Assembly (NCBI GenBank): GCA_003952965.2
Contig: CM025849.1
Location: forward strand, 28,320,972-28,384,971
DNA from: Morella rubra
Lineage: Eukaryota; Streptophyta; Magnoliopsida; Fagales; Myricaceae
Direction of reading: 5' to 3'
Length of the DNA: 64,000 nt
A model generated the notes under the pieces. The model searched no databases. It had not been told where the DNA came from and was given only the letters and a program-made list of their open reading frames with translations. The position numbers were made by a program, and so were the translations under genes. How positions within the stretch are numbered: position 1 is the stretch's first letter; the number at the start of each line of letters is the position of its first letter. Positions 23,500 to 36,282 of this stretch are shown here, piece after piece.

Positions 23500-25871
23500 A
23501 ACAAAGAAACAAGATCCAATAAAACTTAAGACAAACCAAAACAAGGACGAGGAAAAACAATTTAGAAGATCCTCTTTCTCGAGACTCTGAATCTGCAATA
23601 TTGTCTCGAGATAGCAGAAGAAGATTTCTCCAGAAAGAGTTCTTTGAGCCCATAGGCCTAACTCATCTTAGTCATGAGGATTTGTTGATTAATGACAGAA
23701 GAGTCTGTTTTAAATCCTTTACCAGCTAAAAAGCTGCTCAAAGTCCATATGCCTAACTATTCTGACCATCACGATTAGAACTCATGGAAGGATATTCAAA
23801 AAGTCGAAACTGTGATAGATTGAAGCAATTCAATGATTCTCTGGATACAGTGAGTCTGAAAAAGCAAATTCCAGCAAGAATTACGTCTGTTCTTGTGGCT
23901 TTGTACCTTAAAGCAATAATTGTGACAACTGGGAAGAAGTACCTCTGCAAGATTTTAATTAAACAAATTTGTGTGCTTTCAACAGCAAAAAGAAGAATGA
24001 GAACTCCTTGATGCATACAGATATAAATATGCATATCAGAAGGATGAATGGAAAGCAAATAGTCTTGGGTAAGCAGCGACAATATTGCCTTCCTCGATTG
24101 CGATCAACTCAATGACTCATCTTGCCAGTGACACCATTTGTTTTCTCCATCTTCAGTCCCCGCAGCTAGGAGGCAACCAGCAAAAGAAAAACTTAACAGC
24201 AGGTCTGGATGAATATAAATACATTTGATACAGAATGTTGGTAGATTGTTATATACTATTTGATAAAGTAACAACAAAAACAGTGAATGTTGAAAATGAG
24301 GTCCAAGATTTTAAGTTAAAGGACCATTGGAGAGTTTGCATAGTTTGATTTGATAAGAACGTAAACAGAATTCCTATTATAACATATTCATCCTCAAAAA
24401 GATTAAAATTATAAAGGAAGAGCAAAACTGCAAAGGATGATCTGTGTTCATGTGAGTCAATGTTAACCTTTGGGTAAAAGTTATTTTGTTCAGCAAACAA
24501 AACAAAACGAAGTTTCTGTGGTCTGTTTTGTAGATAAAAGATGTGGCTAGAGGGAGAATGACGTACCAGGAACTTCAAATTTAAAAATTCCATCGTCGTC
24601 TAACCCAGGTTCCTCGTCATATTGCTTTACACGTCTGCAGTGTCAAGTTGGTGTCATTACCAATTCAAGTCTCCCTACAACTGCAATATTGCCTCAAATT
24701 TGAAAGTGACAACGATTACCTTTCTTGAACACTCCTCGACGACCGAATCCCGTGGTCAAAAGTCTTCCCCGACCATTTTTATCATATTTCAGACAAGAAT
24801 TCTACCGGGGACTGATCCCATATTTCTTGTAGTGTCAAATTAGGGAGAGGAGGTATCACACCAAGGTTACCCTTTCCAAAATAATAAGAAAGGCAGTTAT
24901 AAACTCAAATATTTTAATTGTTTCTTGTTTTTTGCGTAGACTTATTGTTCCTTGTTAAATGTATCCACACAGCTTAAATTAGATGCTGAATTGGATTTTT
25001 AAGGGCCATATGAGAGATTAAAAGTTTGATTCTGATATTCATCCTCACAAAATTGGAAAAATAATTAATGAAGAAAAAATTGAAGATCAAGAGTGCTGTT
25101 AACATGAGCAATCTTAGCAATTCGGAAAGTGAGCTCTAAGAAATTATTGCTGAGCTGTAATTTTACAAATCTGAGATATTGCAGCAAGAGGGAGAATGAC
25201 TTACCGGAAATTTCAAAAAGAAGAGCCTCAAAGGGGACAAATACGCAGCCGGGGAGGAAGTTGCGATCCACAATTAAGTGATAACAGTTGAGAATGTGGT
25301 TGTGCAGTGACTTCTTCCTCGATTCAACTTCTTCTCATAATGCTTGCACTTTTGGTTAAGGGTCAAGCCTACTTGAAGAGGTTTTGAAAATGCTTCTTAA
25401 TTACCACCCCAGTACGACATCGGTGAGGGTCGACCTACTTGACTTTACTCTCCCTCATCATAGGACATCGGTGAGGGTCGACCCCCTTGACTTGACTCTC
25501 CCTCATCTATTGCTCCGTCTGCAATGTGAAGTTTGGTGTCAGTATGAATTCACTCGACATGGTACGTAAGAAAAAGCCAACTATTACCTTTCTTGAACGT
25601 GACTTAGGTCGATGAAAGGGAGAGGAGGTATGACACCAAGGGTACCCTTTCCAAAACAATAAGAAAGACAGCTATAGAATTCATGTTCCAAACCAGGAGG
25701 AGCAATGCTACTGAAGAACTCTGAGGCGTTATCCTCATATACTAGACGCGCCCCCCACTTTTTGATCTCCGGAGTCCCTGAGATCTGCTTCCTATAATCT
25801 CGTATTGTAACTAAGCTCGAGATAGAAGTTGTAATGTCGCTCAATCGATCCAAATCCATGAACTGTTCCAT
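23500..25871 (-). pseudogene. TNL unit X: 3' end only (C-JID remnant and downstream exons)
   Basis: Collinear with 40220-42520 of TNL-C at high identity. From the right: a C-JID exon remnant (25584-25871: MDLDRLSDITTSISSLVTIR, GARLVYEDNASEFFSSIAPP, ending PFIDLSHVQER at a GT donor); a basic-tail exon near 25390-25520; a hydrophilic segment with donor near 25205; a second partial C-JID end with LQEIWDQSPVEFLSEY-like coding (24720-24850); a short exon KQYDEEPGLDDDGIFKFEVP (about 24563-24640); and the terminal exon region near 24070-24175. The 5' part of the gene is missing: at about 25872, inside the C-JID, the sequence switches to unrelated flank. Confidence 0.75.
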
Positions 25872-26212
25872 AAGCCACAGTGTTTGGTAACGTTAATGAG
25901 TCAATGAGTTATTGAGGAGAGAGATCAGGTCAGAGACAAGGATGTCTGAATCATATTGACGTTATTATAATTTCTTCATGTTCTTCGCTGAGAGGGTGTC
26001 TGGAAGAGAGAGAGGGGATTGCATACGGGCTGATCCAAAAACATATCTCACTAGCACTCCCCTAAAATTTTTCCCCACAAAAGTTTCACTCATATTTTAA
26101 AATTGATATTTTTATCTTTAACTTTCTCTTGTATTTGATAATGATATATTCATTTTGTAATTTTGAAAAATAATAAAAAATTTTCCTATTCACAACTCCT
26201 AAATCAACTTCT
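25872..26212. repeat. Dispersed flank repeat, copy 1
   Basis: About 25890-26010 ('gttaatga..gagagagatcaggtcagagacaagga' and 'gaatcatattgacgttattataattt') matches 38660-38800 upstream of TNL-B, where part of it is doubled. So the sequence joined to the broken C-JID comes from far 5' flank of another unit. No gene seen. Confidence 0.55.
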
Positions 26213-26221
26213 TTAAAATAA

Positions 26222-27055
26222 GGTTAAATTACTCCATACGTCCCTAGGGTTTAACCTTTTCCCAATTTGGTCCTCAGGGTTCAATTTTCCCTAAACGCAT
26301 CCTATGAGTACCCATTACCAAATAGATCCTGCGTCAACTTTTAACGGAAATGCACACGTGGCTAACGGTTTACACGTGGGCACTTGGATTTTTTTAAAAA
26401 ATCTCACACAATCACAATGTAACACGTGTCATACAATTAAAAAAAAAAAAAAACCCGGATCGGGGGAGACCCCGATCCTTTCTCGGTGGAGGGGTCATGG
26501 TGGAGGCCCCTCCACCAGCCCATGCTGGCCACCCAGTTCCGGAGGAGCTCCTCCTCCACCGCCTGGCTCTGGGGCTGCTGGGGGACCTCCCCCATTTGCG
26601 GGATGGGGGAGGTCCCCCAGCCGCCCCCGAGCGCCGCCCGGGGAGGAGGAGGGTCCTCCTCCCTCCGCTGGCCACCCAGTTCTGGGCGGCCAGCATGGGC
26701 CGGTGGAGGGGCCTCCACCGGGAAAGGATCGGGGGTCTCCCCCGATCCAAGTTTTTTTTTTTTTTTTTTAAATTTAGATTTTAGATTTTAGATTTTAGAT
26801 TTTTTTTTTTTTAAAAAAAATATTTTATTTTATTTATTGTATGACACGTGTCACATTGCGATTGGATGAGATTTTTTTTTAAAATCTAGCTGTCATGCCG
26901 TGTAAACCGTTAGCCACGTGTGCATTTCCGTCCAAGAGTTGACGCAGGATCTATTTGGTAATGGGTCTCACCCCAGGGATTTTTAGAGAAAATTGAACCC
27001 TGAGGACCAAACTGGGAAAAGGTCAAACCTCAGGGACGTGCGGACTAATTTAGCC
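26222..27055. mobile_element. Mutator-like foldback with GC-rich hairpin core, 9-bp target duplication
   Basis: The ends are inverted (GGTTAAATTACTCCATACGT... and ...GTGCGGACTAATTTAGCC) and flanked by TTAAAATAA on both sides (26213-26221 and 27056-27064). The whole 834 bp folds back on itself. Outer arms are AT-normal and contain CACGTG-type motifs; between them A/T runs border a very GC-rich core (26452-26752) that is itself palindromic, with 'ggatcgggggagaccccgatcc' and repeated pairs such as 'ctggccacccagttc'. No transposase. Overlapping Pro/Gly/Ser-rich open frames on both strands are by-products of the GC core. Confidence 0.85.
26768..26805. repeat. Tandem TTTTAGA heptamers inside the foldback
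   Basis: Four to five copies of a 7-bp unit (ttttaga) between T-runs on the right shoulder of the GC core. The left shoulder has only an A-run, so the unit expanded on one arm after the foldback formed. Confidence 0.8.
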
Positions 27056-27119
27056 TTAAAATAAATATAAAAAATTCAATCAAATCATTTATCTTTTTTT
27101 AAATAAATTAAACAATTAA

Positions 27120-27200
27120 TCTTATTATTTTAAAATTTTGAAATGATAGTAGCCCATGATTTTCCTAATCACTCATTCAACTTGTCTATTTGGTTTTACA
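27120..27200. other. Relic of a TNL 5' flank
   Basis: 'ttttgaaatgatagtagccc...cctaatcactcattcaacttgt' matches 47595-47665, about 500 bp upstream of the TNL-C start, and 36755-36782 upstream of TNL-B. Here it sits in broken unit X with no TIR exon after it. Confidence 0.55.
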
Positions 27201-27839
27201 CGAGCGGTTCCGTACCTACCTCTCTCTTTGCCGTTGATATCTATTCTCTACCATATTTATTGGCCCATTTTTTCTGTAAGTATATGTTAATTAGTTCTCT
27301 ATTCATTCCTGGGTTAATTTCAACTTGTACCTCTCTTCCTAGGCCCGCCCTCCAGGCCGAATTCTCGACGGGACATAGGTCGGGCTCAGAGTTTTTAATG
27401 AACAACAGGACTAAAGAGACGCACATTACATGACAATAGGCCTCGTGCACTTTAAACACAGCCATGTATACCGAAGAATTTAGAAAAAAAAAAAGTTGAA
27501 ATTTATGAATTGGCACAAATCACATGACAAATCCCCAATACACTTCGCTAAAACGGATTCTCAACCGGCTATTTGCTAAGACAAATAAAAGAAATTATAC
27601 TTTTAGTGTTTACTGTGCTCAACCTCGAGATAGAAAATCGAACGATGGGAGGGCTACGTCCAGAATATAAAGTCATGTTTGTACGACTCAATGGAATAGA
27701 GTTACCTAACATAACATGCAAACAATGTGCGACAAACTAATGCTCTTGCAGCCAAGCAGTTTGAGTTGGCTGTCCAAGTTGGTGTCTTTGGCACTGCACA
27801 AAGCTGAAAATTTGTTGCTGAATTTAGTTCTGTGACAAC

Positions 27840-27975
27840 TGCAACTCATGTTGAGTTCCACGAGATTGTCTGATTCTAAATCCGTAGGCAGATTTAAAGG
27901 AAACCCATACCATAAGGTGCAACCTCTCTTTAGTCGGCATAGAATTAAGCATCTTCGTCCCTTTCGACAGGACAT
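27840..27975 (-). pseudogene. Relic of a TNL LRR-onset exon (exon 3)
   Basis: The minus strand carries 'YGFPLNLPTDLESDNLVELN' and nearby pieces, the counterpart of 'SGFPFKYLPMDFNPDNLVEL' in exon 3 of TNL-C. Only about 40 codons remain, with no intact splice sites. It is the only internal exon trace left between the unit X 3' end and the next unit. Confidence 0.65.
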
Positions 27976-28309
27976 AATTAATATCACCCTTCTGGCATTG
28001 CAAATAACTTCACCCTTACTTAGAAAAAAAGTATTTTCACCCTTGCTTATAAATAAAATGAGTCTAATTGTGAAAGCAAATGAAAGCATTTATTGTTTTA
28101 TAGTTCCTTCCTTCTTCTTCTAATTCTTCTTCATGAAATGAAATCAGGAAAACTTTTGCTATAGCAGCTAGGCTTGCGTGGAATCAGTTCAGCAAGTGAA
28201 GAGATTTATTACCTTGCCACGACGTGACATATAAATGATGGCTTGAACTTCTATTAAGAGGATGAACGGATAGCTGACGGAAGGTTTTTTTTATCGAAAG
28301 TAAAAAATA

Positions 28310-28394
28310 TAAGGTGTTGAAATTTGAAGTTTGAAATCAAAAAACCAAAATGCAAAAAAATATAAACTTAGGGACTAAAATGCTAAATTCTCCT
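28310..28394. mobile_element. Single end of a Mutator-like foldback relic
   Basis: 'gttgaaatttgaagtttgaa...agggactaaaatgctaaattctcc' is a diverged match to the right arm of the element at 2963-4342. No partner arm was seen nearby. Confidence 0.5.
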
Positions 28395-30399
28395 ATTTTT
28401 ATTTTTTTTAACTTTTACCACTATTTTTCTTAGAAAGACAAAAAAAAAAAAAAAAATCATCCTGTATATCTACGATCCACAGAGAACGTAAGGTACCACA
28501 GGGAATTATGTGGGGCCCATTCGTCCGAGCCTAAACAAGCATAGTGCAGAAGAAGTTTGCTGTGTTGTTTCTGTAGGCCTGCGCCTTGTTGCAAGTCGAC
28601 TGAGAGATTCCGGGCCTAATTGGAAAAGTTAAGATATGCAGGCCCACTGACCTGTTGCAGCCCACAAACAAAAGCTAAGAGGTGTAGGCCCGGTGAATAT
28701 TTATGTTCACCGGTAATATGGCACTTAATACCCAATATTTGATAATAAAAAAAATCGAAAGAAATAGTAATCGCCAGTCGTTTTTGACGGCAACAAGATT
28801 TCTCAAAATATGCAATAATAATACCGGTTAATTATCATTACAGTTATTGTGATATTAATTTTTAACAAATCAATTTTTAAATACAATTTTGAATGAACAT
28901 GTCATGTGATTTATTTTTTAGACATAAAGATCCTTTTCTATCTATTAAAAATTAATGACTAATGAAAGACCGATATAGAATCAAAGTCATGATGTATATT
29001 ATTAGATTAGATAACCTATTCTGGACTTCATCGACTTCTTAATAGACTAATATTTAATGAACAGAATAACCTAATATCTACGTAATAAACTCTAGAGATA
29101 CTCTATGGAAATATCTTGGTACCTGCCAAGAGATGGACATACATTAGACGTATCTGTTTTAAACCAGATAACGGCCTGTAAAGATCCACCGTTGTGGAAG
29201 TCTAAAATCTGAGGATTAATGGGTTTAGAATATCATCAGGGACAACAATGTTATCTAAACGGAAAGAGTAAATAGTTCCTAAGGCGATTTAATTGTCTCT
29301 TTTAAAATAAGAAACTAATTAATACTTTACACAAATTATTAAATGAGATCGTTTATAAGTTAATTTTTGATTTTTTAAAAAAATATTAGACATTCTTTTA
29401 CTGAGACTTATTTAAAAAAATTGAAATTCAAAAGCCTTTCTATTTTTGGGCCTGGAGCCGACACTGACCGAAACTAACTGTTACACTTTTAAGACCATGA
29501 CAACTACCAATAGACTAGCACAGCCAGCCAGCAACAAACTACAGAAAACCAAGACTATAAGGGATGCAAGCGAAACGGTCAACCTAATGAAAATTCTAGG
29601 TGGGTGCAGCCAAAGTCGCCCATGGACGAGTATTTCACCCGTGTAAATATATTATATTTTACATTTCTTAACTATAGAGTCTTGATATTTTACACTCAAT
29701 TTATCATTATACATACTAATTATTGATTTTGTGACGGAAAATGATTATTTAGCCCACAAAATGATAATTTTATCTTCATAAATTTTTTTACAGGTAATTA
29801 TTTATGAGGGTAAAATTGTAATTTTACGTAAAAAAATTAATTTACAGAAGTGCAAAGTATCTCAAATCATAATTAGTGAGTGTAATATGATAAAAATAAT
29901 AGTTGAAGGTATAAAATGTCAAGACCCCATAGTTGGAGGGTATAACAAAATGTATTTAATTATCCCTATAAATTACTTCTTTATTCCATGCACCGTTTTA
30001 TTTGGAGTTGGACCAGGATCTTCGACAGACACATTTTTCCACTCCAATCGTTTGGTATTATCAACCTCAATTTTGCTGTCACACATTTGATTTTATCGCC
30101 ATTTTTTTAACTTTTTGTCACTTTATTTTAAATCTTCTACTTTGAAGCTTATTTTTCTGATTTTTTTTTGAGCAACCTCTGTTTGAGAGAGCTATACATG
30201 ATCGTGACGCTACTGTTACAATTGTCTCTTGTCCTATATACGTATGGGGCATTCAATTTTCAACCCAAAATTATGAGGCCATTTAGTATGTTCTAAGCTG
30301 ATTTCTCTAAGACTTCAATGCACACAAAAGGAATGTTTGAATGCTGAAAAGCAAAGACTTAATTTTTCAATAGATCAGGATATCTGATTGGTTAACAGC
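28395..30399. other. Intergenic, no gene recognised
   Basis: Mostly AT-rich unique sequence. The one recognisable piece is at about 29560-29640, 'cctaatgaaaattctaggtg', a diverged copy of the leader block found upstream of TNL-A and TNL-D, probably the promoter relic of unit X. A short Gln/Thr-rich open frame at 29446-29646 overlaps it and is not supported as a gene. Confidence 0.45.
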
Positions 30400-30439
30400 T
30401 GAGGATTAAGATTAACATGTCCTGATTCTAAAACACAGC

Positions 30440-31590
30440 GAGATCTTTTCTGATGATCCAGATTAGAACTCGTGGAAGGATAAACATAGTAGAAACTGTA
30501 ATAAAAGTGAAGCAATCCAATGAGTTACTGTTTACAATGAGTCAGAAAAGGGAAAACCTTGCAAGAATATCTGATCTAATCCTTTGCACCTGATCAGAGC
30601 ATTCATTGCGAGAAATAGGAAGAAGCACATCTGCAAGATTTTGACGTAATAACATACTTAGCATTCATTCAACAGGCAAAAGAAGAATGAGATCACGTAC
30701 TACTCGAAGCACACAGATATAAATGCATACCTGAAGGATGAGTGGGAAGCAGAGAGTTTTTTCTAAGCCGTGCCATTGCCTTCCTTGACTGCGATCAACT
30801 CAATGACTCTTCTTGCCGAGGGCACCATCGTTTCTACATCTTGAGTCCCGCAGATATATAGGGAGGCAACCAGCAAGAGAAAAAGATATTAACAGTTAGC
30901 GTATAGTTGAGTTGGCTTGATTTCGTGTCAGACGATAAATCAAATTGTGTTTGTGATGTGTCTCTTCATGAGAATGAGTCTAAGTGTTCAAGAGGATAAG
31001 CAAGCTTTTTACGAGTTCTGATGGGATTATGTACATCACCGGATAAGGACAAGCCGATAAACATAGTTTTTTCAAGTTTTGATGAGATTGCACCATTGGA
31101 TAAGGATAAGCACTTGTTGTACTCGAATTCTAAACAAAGAGGGATAATACAATACTATTTCTCGATAAATATTATCTTTTGAGTCTCGATGGGACTGTAT
31201 CACTTGAAGATATTTAACTACAATTGTGATACTCGAGATCTAGAATGGAGAGGTATTACAATATTTTCTACCTGCTTGTTGTCAAAGAGAAAAATACCTT
31301 CTGTGTAAGTTTGGTCTATTTTTTTCTGTATATTATTTTGCTGATTGAATTAGTATTTTTCCTAATCTAGACACGATATGAATTCACAAAATCAAAAACA
31401 CATACACAAAGAAGTCACTGGGGTCTATTTTATTAGATAATAGATGTAGCTAAAGGGAGAATAACTTACCGGGAACTGGAACTAGAAGAACACCCAAATG
31501 TATCAAGAGCTGCGATGCAGTTAGTGGCCTCACTCCAGCAATGTCAATTTGAAGTCAATAGCAATTTCTTTGCAAACGTCTTTTGTTCCA
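30440..31590 (-). pseudogene. TNL-B downstream exon segments
   Basis: Two exon-like segments on the minus strand. About 31470-31535 reads RPLTASQLLIHLGVLLVPVP and ends at donor CCG|GTAAGTT. About 30765-30850 follows a plausible acceptor and reads GTQDVETMVPSARRVIELIA with 'VKEGNGTA' then a stop. They are paralogous to 60596-60660 plus 60140-60230 (TNL-E). Between them lie roughly 600 bp of unique AT-rich sequence. No LINE fragment follows this copy, unlike four other units. Confidence 0.5.
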
Positions 31591-31599
31591 GGGCCAGAG

Positions 31600-34500
31600 T
31601 TCAACAGAGTCAATCAGAAAGGGAAGGCATCATACCAAGGTTACCCTTGTTAAAATAATAAAAAAGACGGCTATAGAATTCGGGTTCCAAACCAGGAGGA
31701 GCAATGCTACTAAAGAACTCTGAAGCGTTATCCTCATATACTACACGAGTTCCCCACTTCTTGATGTCCACAACCCCATCAGCGTTTGCTGGAGTGCATT
31801 TCGGACGAAAAGCTCTTCTTATCATGTCGCTCCGTGGACTAGAAGCTCTTTCGAAGCCAAATGGATCAATATTTAACTCTTCCACAAACCACTGAACTGG
31901 TATATAAGTCCAAATTCCCCTTTTGGTCGAGTATGCAGGACGTGGAGTATTCCAGACTTGTTTAGGAGCAAAAAGATGTAGGCGTTTTGGTGGAAGAAAA
32001 AACTCCCAAGTGAACATGACAAGGTTATTGGAAAGATCAGAACCGTCCTTATCATAAGCTGTACCAATCCAATCATAAGCACTCATTAATTTGAGATAAT
32101 CCTCACGGTGCTGATATTGTTTTAGAGACACACCCAGATAGTATGTCATACTCAATAAACATGGCATACCCAATACACTCACAATTTTTGACGAGATGTG
32201 GAAGATTTATCATATTCGAATCAACGCAACGCTTTTATTGTTGAACCAATCTGGCATTCCATGACTTGTGAACAAGGAGCCATGCATAACCTTGGTATCA
32301 ACAGTACTTGTCCCCTATAAAACAAAAGTCAATCGAAGAGATATTTCAATATTACCATGGCATGCATGCACTTGCTGGAAATAGAGAGAGTAAGCTAGAA
32401 AGAGAGAGAAATAGAGAGAGAGAGAGAAGAGACTTTTACCTCGCAGCTTCCGCTTCTCACTTCCACGTGGAGAACATCGTATTCATTAGGAGAATAAAAA
32501 GTCAGTCCACAGCCATTTTTACTAAAACACCGTAATTCTTTCCAAAGGAGGTCCGCGCTAATGGATTGTAATTGGATAATTTCTGATATACAAGGATTCC
32601 CCAAACGAAGATTCGAATCCAGTAAGTCTTAATATCTTTATGCTACTCGGGATTGGATTGGGGGATAATTGTGTTATAGCAGTTCCAACTGCATAAAGCT
32701 CCTCTAGACACTCCATGCTACTTAAGTCCGGAAATTTCTCAAGTCTGCGGCAACCCGATAATTGCAGAAATCTGAGATTTGACAACCTACACATATTAAT
32801 CGGAAGCTTCAAAAGCTTTTCGCAGTCTCGGAAAGACAATATGGTAAGACCGATAAATTCCTAAATGATGGTGGTACTTCTCTTATGCCAGTGCCATCCA
32901 AATAAAGTAGTCCCAAAGATGTCATATTTCCCACAATGTCTGGAAATTTTTCTAGTCTTGAACAGCCAGAAAGTATGAAATCTTCAAGAGACTCTAAGCT
33001 GATCTTGTCTGGAAGTTCTCTAAGATTTTTGCAAAAACTAAGATCCAATTGTTTAAGCCGTTTGAGACCTCCAATGGATGGGTGGACCTTAGTCAAACTT
33101 TTGCAACCTTCAAGGTCTATCATCTCCAGATTTTGGGCTTTGGAAAAGTCCGGTGTTTCCATCAACTTCTGAACCACTCAAGTCCAAGCGTTTCAAGCTG
33201 CCTAAACTCTGGTATAGATCAATAAATAATTATTGACTAAAAACAAATTAACATTAAAAAGAAAACAAAAAAAGTGCAGAAGGGAACAATATACATTCAC
33301 ATAGATGAAAATCTTACTTTATTTCCTTTCCACAGTTGTTTGATGCTGCTACCACGCATGTTGAGTTCAACGAGATTGTCTGGTTGAAATCCATAGGCAA
33401 AGATTTAAAAGGAAACCAAACCATTTCATAAGGCGCAACTCTTTGGTGGCATGGAATTTAATGCATCTTCATCCCATTCAACAGTGCTTAATTGCTCAGA
33501 AAAGTTCTCAATAATATTTATGCTGCCAATCTTGAGAATTCTCAGTTTTTTCATCTGTGAAAATGCTTTGACACTCAATCGTTCTTCTATACAATAGGCA
33601 AGTTTAGAACTATGCCTTCTACCACATCAGTTCCCTGTAACAAAACAATAGATTAGTTGTGTGTTGCAAATATTTAACTACTTAATTGAAAAGAATAAAA
33701 AAGACAATAAATCTACAATTTATTAAACTAATTTACTTACAGAATTATCCTTTAATATTGAGAACATCTTCATAATTCCACAACCTACTACGTCGTCCAG
33801 GCTCATTTAGGAGATTCACGGCGAACTATTTCTTGGCCCATTTTCTGTAGCAAATCGTGCATATTGATCAACCCTCTCTTGAAATGGTTATGAGTGATTC
33901 TCCACAAGAACTTCAATATTGATGAGTGGATAAAGCCAAAACTTTCTATGACATCAAGTATATCATCTATCTTCTCTCCTTTAAAGAAACATGCAATATC
34001 CAAAAATAATTCTTCTGCAAATCTTCAAGTCATCAAAACCTATTTGAGTACATCCAAAATTTTTTTTTTGGATTTTCTTGAAGTTCCTTCCAAGCACTTA
34101 TCCCATGCATTGTGGTTCTACCAAACAAAAATGACCCTAAACTTTAAGAGCTAAAGGAAGGCCTTGAGCATAAAGCACAAAATTTTAGACAAATCCACAT
34201 AGCTATTTTCTGGATGGGTTTTTAAAGGCTGACAAACTAAAAAGTTGCAAAGCTTCGTCTTTATTTAGCTCTTCAACTTATACACAGAATTCATGTGTTT
34301 TTCAGCAATGACGATCTCTGCTTGTGATAATGATTCTACTCCCTCTAACCAAACCAATCATGGCTCCTTGCCAATGCTTCTAGCTGTTCTTCTTTGTCCA
34401 CATCATCAAGGACAATAAAAACCTTTCTACTACATAGTCTGCTACTTATCATTCGCAGTCCCTCATGATCATCCCTTATACTTATTTCTTCTTCTAGGAT

Positions 34501-36282
34501 CTTAGAAAGAAGTTGTTTTGTAAAGAAACTAGACCACAATTTATAGTTTTTTCTCTTACAGAAGTGATAAAGCAGCTAGCTTCAAATTGATAGGAAACTT
34601 TGTCATAAATGACTTCTGCCAAAGTTGTCTTACCGACTCCCCCCATTCCATAATTCCTATGAAAGTAAACATCATCAATCCCATATCAAGTAAGTTCATC
34701 ATTTCCTCACACGTGAGTCTATTCCAACAAGATTGTTGTAATTACTTACAAATCTAATTTAACTCACCAAATATCCTTTTAGTAATTTCTCTAACAATAA
34801 ATGATTCAGACCTACAAAAAAGAGAAAACAAATGTTTAGCAATATGTAAAAAGTTTATTTCATTTAATATAATTAGAATAAATGGAGAAGCTCTTTCGCT
34901 TGATATAGCAACATAATTAAGAGTTGATTTGATTAGCACATTATAATATCTCGTTCGGAATTATCAGTAAACTCTGTTTTTCGCTGTTTTCCGAAGAGCA
35001 GAGTGCTAAGGAGGTAAGGGGTGCCTGTGGGACACCCTGTTTTTTGAGCAAAGCAGACGCCCAAATGAGAAAAGAGAAAGATTGCTTCCTTGGTTGTGTA
35101 TGCACAGAGAGACGAGGAGGTATTGAGGAGTAAAAAGGAAGTGGGTGTGGACTCACTTTTGTCGTTTTAAGGAGGAAGGATATGAGACCCTAAGGACAGA
35201 GAAGAAAAGAAAACCCGATTTTTGCTCCTCTTTTTCTCAATCAAGCAAAAGCAATAAACCCCTTCTTTCCGATTGAACCTTGCAGCTGCAGAGATGACAG
35301 CAGAGGGCTTCGGCACTAAAACCTCAAAAAAAAAAAAAAACTAGAAAAAGAAAGAGTGTGCACTAGAAGGGAGAGGGCCTCCCTCCATCCCCAACCCCTG
35401 AATGCCTGGGCTAGCTAGAGGTCGGCCACGCTAACGGATCTGCCCATGGCTCATGTACCACACCCCTTCAGAGCCGGAAAGATCGGGTGGAAGCTGGGTT
35501 TTCTTACCGTTTAGATATTAATTCAACCAGCTTGTACCTTCTGGATAAGCATACAACAAAAAAAGAAAAAATTTCTCTCTGCTCTTGCTAAAATATTTAG
35601 TTCAATAATCTCGGTTTAATACTATTTTACTCAATTTCTCCCTCCTCTTGCTAAAATATTTCATCCATTTTCAAGCAATAAACTTTTCGTTCTTTTAAGC
35701 TTATCACGATTTCTACCTGCCCATAGCACTTGCTCTTTTTCAGTTATCAAGATTACATAATGGATCACTTTCTCTAGAAAATTGGCAGTCTGTGAGAGAA
35801 AAATTTATGTTACCTATCTTGTAGATGCCACCCGGAGATACCACCCACCTCTGTCAAAGCATCTCTCCATGTTTGTATCATCTCCGTGTCAACTCTGGGG
35901 TCTTTTTCATGCTTAGAAAAAGCTTCTGCAAAGGATCCCGTCTGATTTCTTACTCGGATGGATCTACGTGGTAGAAAATGGGAAAAACTATGAGTTCCAT
36001 TTTTTTCTCGCATCTCACAATCTCTGCAAGCTCATCAAACACCATCTAGAGAAAGCATAGTTCCCTGAGATAACAACGATAGCACACATGGATTCTTGTA
36101 TTGCCTTCAAGAGCCCTTCCGAAATATATTCTCCTTCGTTTTCGCTTCAAAGCATCATATAGATGATCGGTAAAACCCTTTCGAGTGTCTTCCCCGTGAA
36201 AACTGAGGAAGACTTCATGTATCCCTTTAGGTGTTGAAGAAGAACAAGAAGGCGAGGCTGTGGGAGTGATCATGGATGCCAT
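31600..36282 (-). pseudogene. TNL-B: full-length TIR-NBS-LRR-C-JID pseudogene
   Basis: Five exons can be placed by splice signals and homology: 35814-36282 (TIR), 33741-34811 (NB-ARC), 33318-33634, 32440-33208 (LRRs) and about 31610-32314 (C-JID). The TIR exon has lost about 45 bp (the segment with FRDDEKLKRG in paralogues) and has further shifts. The NB-ARC keeps P-loop GMGGVGKTTLAE, kinase-2 KVFIVLDDVD and NMHDLLQ, but several single-base losses move it between frames. The LRR exon is broken into at least two frames; the C-JID is open for 190 codons. It is the closest paralogue of TNL-C, including the intron 1 insert and 3 kb of 5' flank. Too many breaks for consensus error alone. Confidence 0.85.

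Noticed and set aside
26412-26791. Several overlapping Pro/Gly/Ser-rich open frames on both strands
   Set aside because: All fall in the GC-rich palindromic core of a foldback element; mirrored frames on both strands are what a palindrome gives.
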